The notes beneath the pieces are model-generated. The model did no database searches, was not told where the DNA came from, and worked only from the letters and a program-made list of their open reading frames with translations. Made by a program: the position numbers and the translations under genes. From Deltaproteobacteria bacterium (GTDB taxonomy: Bacteria > Desulfobacterota > Desulfobacteria > Desulfobacterales > C00003060), in the NCBI GenBank assembly GCA_003647435.1, contig QMMV01000010.1, forward strand, positions 1 through 15,110: a DNA stretch of 15,110 nt, given 5' to 3'. Positions 13,404-15,110 of the stretch are shown one piece after another (position 1 is the stretch's first letter; the number at the start of each line of letters is the position of its first letter).

Positions 13404-14018
13404 ATGGCTATCTTCGATATGAAAAACAGGGTCATTGAGTGTAAGATAGTATATTATGGCCCGGGGCGTGGTGGTAAGACCACTAATCTGAAATACATTT
13501 TTGAAACTTTCAAAAAACAAGTAACCGGCGAGATGGTTTCCATCAACACCCGGGGCGATCGCACGCTTTTTTTTGATTTTCTTCCTCTCGGCTTAGGGAA
13601 GATTAGGGGTTGCGAAGTCAAGCTTCAACTCTACACCGTTCCCGGACAGGTAAGGTATAAGTCCACGCGGAAGTTGGTCCTCAAAGGTGTCGACGGTATA
13701 GTCTTTGTTGCCGATTCCCTCCTGGTTCGTCGAAAGCACAACATGTTATCTTTAAGAGATCTGCAACAGAACCTGAAAGAGCAGAACATGAGCATATTCA
13801 AGGTTCCATTAGTGCTTCAATACAACAAGCGAGATCTTGCCTCAAACGGTATTCCTCTGATTCCTCTACAGGTGATGGAGCGAGACCTCAACAGGCAGCT
13901 TAAGGTTCCATCTTTCCCGGCAAGCGCCTTGAAGGGAACGGGTGTAGGGCGGACATTGAAGGAAAGTATCAAGCTGACACTCCACCATTTGCAACAAGAA
14001 CTAAAGTGGGCTAAGTAA
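13404..14018 (+). CDS. MglA-like small Ras-family GTPase
   Basis: This is a bacterial Ras-like GTPase of the MglA family, 204 aa. MglA acts as a cell-polarity and motility switch in Myxococcus. Seen here are IECKIVYYGPGRGGKTTNLK (P-loop 19-27), DRTLFFDFLPLGLGKIRG at 52-69, LYTVPGQVRY with TVPGQ at 78-82, LKGVDGIVFVADS, QYNKRDL with NKRD at 141-144, and SALKGTGV at 174-181. Arg53 and Gln82, the catalytic residues reported for MglA, are conserved at the same numbers. The P-loop reads GPGRGGKT instead of the GPGLCGKT of Myxococcus MglA. No MglB/Roadblock activator gene is in the window. It lies 39 nt after the TPR gene and 5 nt before the DUF4388-cNMP gene, which suggests one operon and a functional partnership. 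Confidence 0.92.
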   Translation: MAIFDMKNRVIECKIVYYGPGRGGKTTNLKYIFETFKKQVTGEMVSINTRGDRTLFFDFLPLGLGKIRGCEVKLQLYTVPGQVRYKSTRKLVLKGVDGIVFVADSLLVRRKHNMLSLRDLQQNLKEQNMSIFKVPLVLQYNKRDLASNGIPLIPLQVMERDLNRQLKVPSFPASALKGTGVGRTLKESIKLTLHHLQQELKWAK

Positions 14019-14023
14019 AGGGT

Positions 14024-15110
14024 ATGAGATATGGTGAAGCGGCACTTGCGGGAGAATTAAGCTTTCTTGGACTGGCAGATGTTTTCCAGGTACTTGGCGG
14101 GAACAACGGTACAGGAACGCTCCGCATCACAAGCAAGTACGCCCCGGGCACGGGACTGATATATTTTTCGAACGGCAACCCAGTAAATGCCACCATTGGC
14201 TCCCTGCGGGGCATAGACGCCATTTATGCACTCTTTGGATGGACCGAAGGAAGATTCGAATTCCATGAACAGGAAGTTCAAGTTGAACATGCGGTCAACA
14301 ATAGCCGCATGGAAATTATACTCGATGCCCTGAGACTGTTAGACGATGGAAAGATCCCAAAGGTCGGGCCCCCGTCTCCCGAAACGCTCTCTGTCTCCCC
14401 GGCAGAAGCCACCGCGTGGAAAGAAGGCAAAGGCGAGGCTCTGCCGGTCATAAAAGGACCTTTGATAGATTATACATATGTCGTTAACGAAGAGACATAC
14501 CACGGCGGAGAGACAATTGCGGCCGAGGGGGGGCACGGTACCTGGATTTGGGTTATTCTGGAAGGAATAGTGCGGATAACTCGCGAAACATCGAATGGTC
14601 CTGTGACCATCGTGAACCTTGGCGAGGGGGGTATAATAGGCAACCTCGGATCTTTCCTGAGGCATGACCATATTCGAAATGCCAGCGCCACTGCTGTGGG
14701 TGATGTCCAACTTGGTGTATTGGATGCCGAGCGCCTTTTTTCGGAGTATTCATGTCTATCGTCTAAATTTAGAGAATTTCTTTTAAGCCTGGATTCCAGG
14801 CTGGAAAAGATCTCAGACAGGGTTGTGGAATTATTTACGGAAAGGGATAAACTGAGTGAATTGATAAAAGACAAAAAAATTGTCATAAAGGAAGGTTCGA
14901 CAAAGAAAGATGCGTTTGTCATAACGGAAGGACAAGCCTGTGTGGCGCGCCGAACTCCGCAAGGATACTTCCCACTGTTGGCCCTCGGGAAAGGGGACGT
15001 CTTCGGGTTTGTGCCATTCATAGATATGGGTCACGAACCTCGCCGCGCCTCGGTGTTAGGATCAAAGGATTTAAAGGTGAACAAGCTTGATATAGGGAAA
15101 CTCCAGGAAG
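14024..15110 (+). CDS. DUF4388 (PATAN) and cyclic nucleotide-binding domain protein, partial
   Basis: The reading frame stays open from ATG 14024 to the window end, so at least 362 codons are present and the C-terminus is missing. Residues about 9-80 (LSFLGLADVFQVLGGNNGTG through ALFGWTEGRFEF) are a DUF4388/PATAN domain, common in signalling proteins of Desulfobacterota and Myxococcota. About 145-255 is a cNMP-binding-like beta-roll (YTYVVNEETYHGGETIAAEG, then VNLGEGGIIGNLG). After a helical segment (about 256-290) a second such domain begins (FVITEGQACVARR, then LALGKGDVFGFVPF). The canonical phosphate-binding Arg-Ala pair is not obvious in the first domain. The start lies 5 nt after the GTPase stop. 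It is likely an effector or regulator in the same pathway. Confidence 0.8.
   Translation, partial: MRYGEAALAGELSFLGLADVFQVLGGNNGTGTLRITSKYAPGTGLIYFSNGNPVNATIGSLRGIDAIYALFGWTEGRFEFHEQEVQVEHAVNNSRMEIILDALRLLDDGKIPKVGPPSPETLSVSPAEATAWKEGKGEALPVIKGPLIDYTYVVNEETYHGGETIAAEGGHGTWIWVILEGIVRITRETSNGPVTIVNLGEGGIIGNLGSFLRHDHIRNASATAVGDVQLGVLDAERLFSEYSCLSSKFREFLLSLDSRLEKISDRVVELFTERDKLSELIKDKKIVIKEGSTKKDAFVITEGQACVARRTPQGYFPLLALGKGDVFGFVPFIDMGHEPRRASVLGSKDLKVNKLDIGKLQE

Noticed and set aside
1..15110. tRNA, rRNA, CRISPR array, transposase or phage genes
   Set aside because: None was recognised by eye on either strand; there is no regularly spaced direct repeat array and no transposase motif. A covariance-model scan would be the decisive check for small RNAs.

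Overview
The window looks like chromosomal DNA of an anaerobic Desulfobacterota-type (deltaproteobacterial) Gram-negative. The reasons are an LptD outer-membrane assembly protein, a Liv-type solute uptake system beside an arylacetate-CoA ligase and a tandem-ACT protein, a PilZ protein, an MglA-type GTPase next to a DUF4388/cNMP-binding protein, and intergenic palindromes of a kind I associate with that group. This assignment is inferred from gene content, not from a phylogenetic marker. No rRNA, tRNA, CRISPR array, transposase or phage gene was seen.

Layout. 1-71 is half of an intergenic repeat. 86-208 (+) is a probable very small Lys/Arg-rich protein. 302-1354 (+) is a class II-type histone deacetylase/acetoin-utilization family enzyme. 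It converges, with a 4-nt gap, on a minus-strand livK-livH-livM set (4455 to 1359) that lacks the usual livG/livF ATPase genes. 4465-4868 is packed with repeats, and one of them is the inverted counterpart of the repeat at 1-71, so the HDAC-liv block is bracketed by inverted repeats. 4869-6631 (-) holds a phenylacetate-CoA ligase gene followed by a tandem ACT-domain gene. 6974-8475 (-) holds a PilZ protein followed by a membrane-anchored TPR protein. From 8684 the genes run on the plus strand: rpsU with its promoter and terminator, lptD, a NusG paralog flanked by inverted copies of the dispersed repeat, a TPR protein with a PilZ-like C-terminus, an MglA-like GTPase, and a DUF4388 plus cNMP-binding protein cut by the window end.

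The most notable element is the 5' leader of the phenylacetate-CoA ligase gene (about 6954 down to 6632, minus strand). A near-consensus sigma70 promoter is followed by a 19-residue leader peptide with a good ribosome binding site and a Phe-rich core (F-L-F-F-F, 5 Phe of 19). Its last codons form one arm of a long hairpin (A:B). The other arm of that hairpin can instead pair with a downstream segment to make an 8-bp GC-rich stem followed by seven Ts (B:C). This is the architecture of a phenylalanine-codon transcription attenuator, and it predicts read-through into the ligase and ACT genes when charged tRNA-Phe is scarce. Such control fits a biosynthetic or salvage role, making phenylalanine from phenylacetate by CoA activation and reductive carboxylation, better than the catabolic role usually assigned to this ligase family. 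The neighbouring Liv-type uptake genes could supply an aryl acid, but that is speculation.

The plus-strand tail (12459-15110) looks like a signalling and cell-polarity cluster, possibly linked to c-di-GMP signalling through the PilZ protein at 7792-8475.
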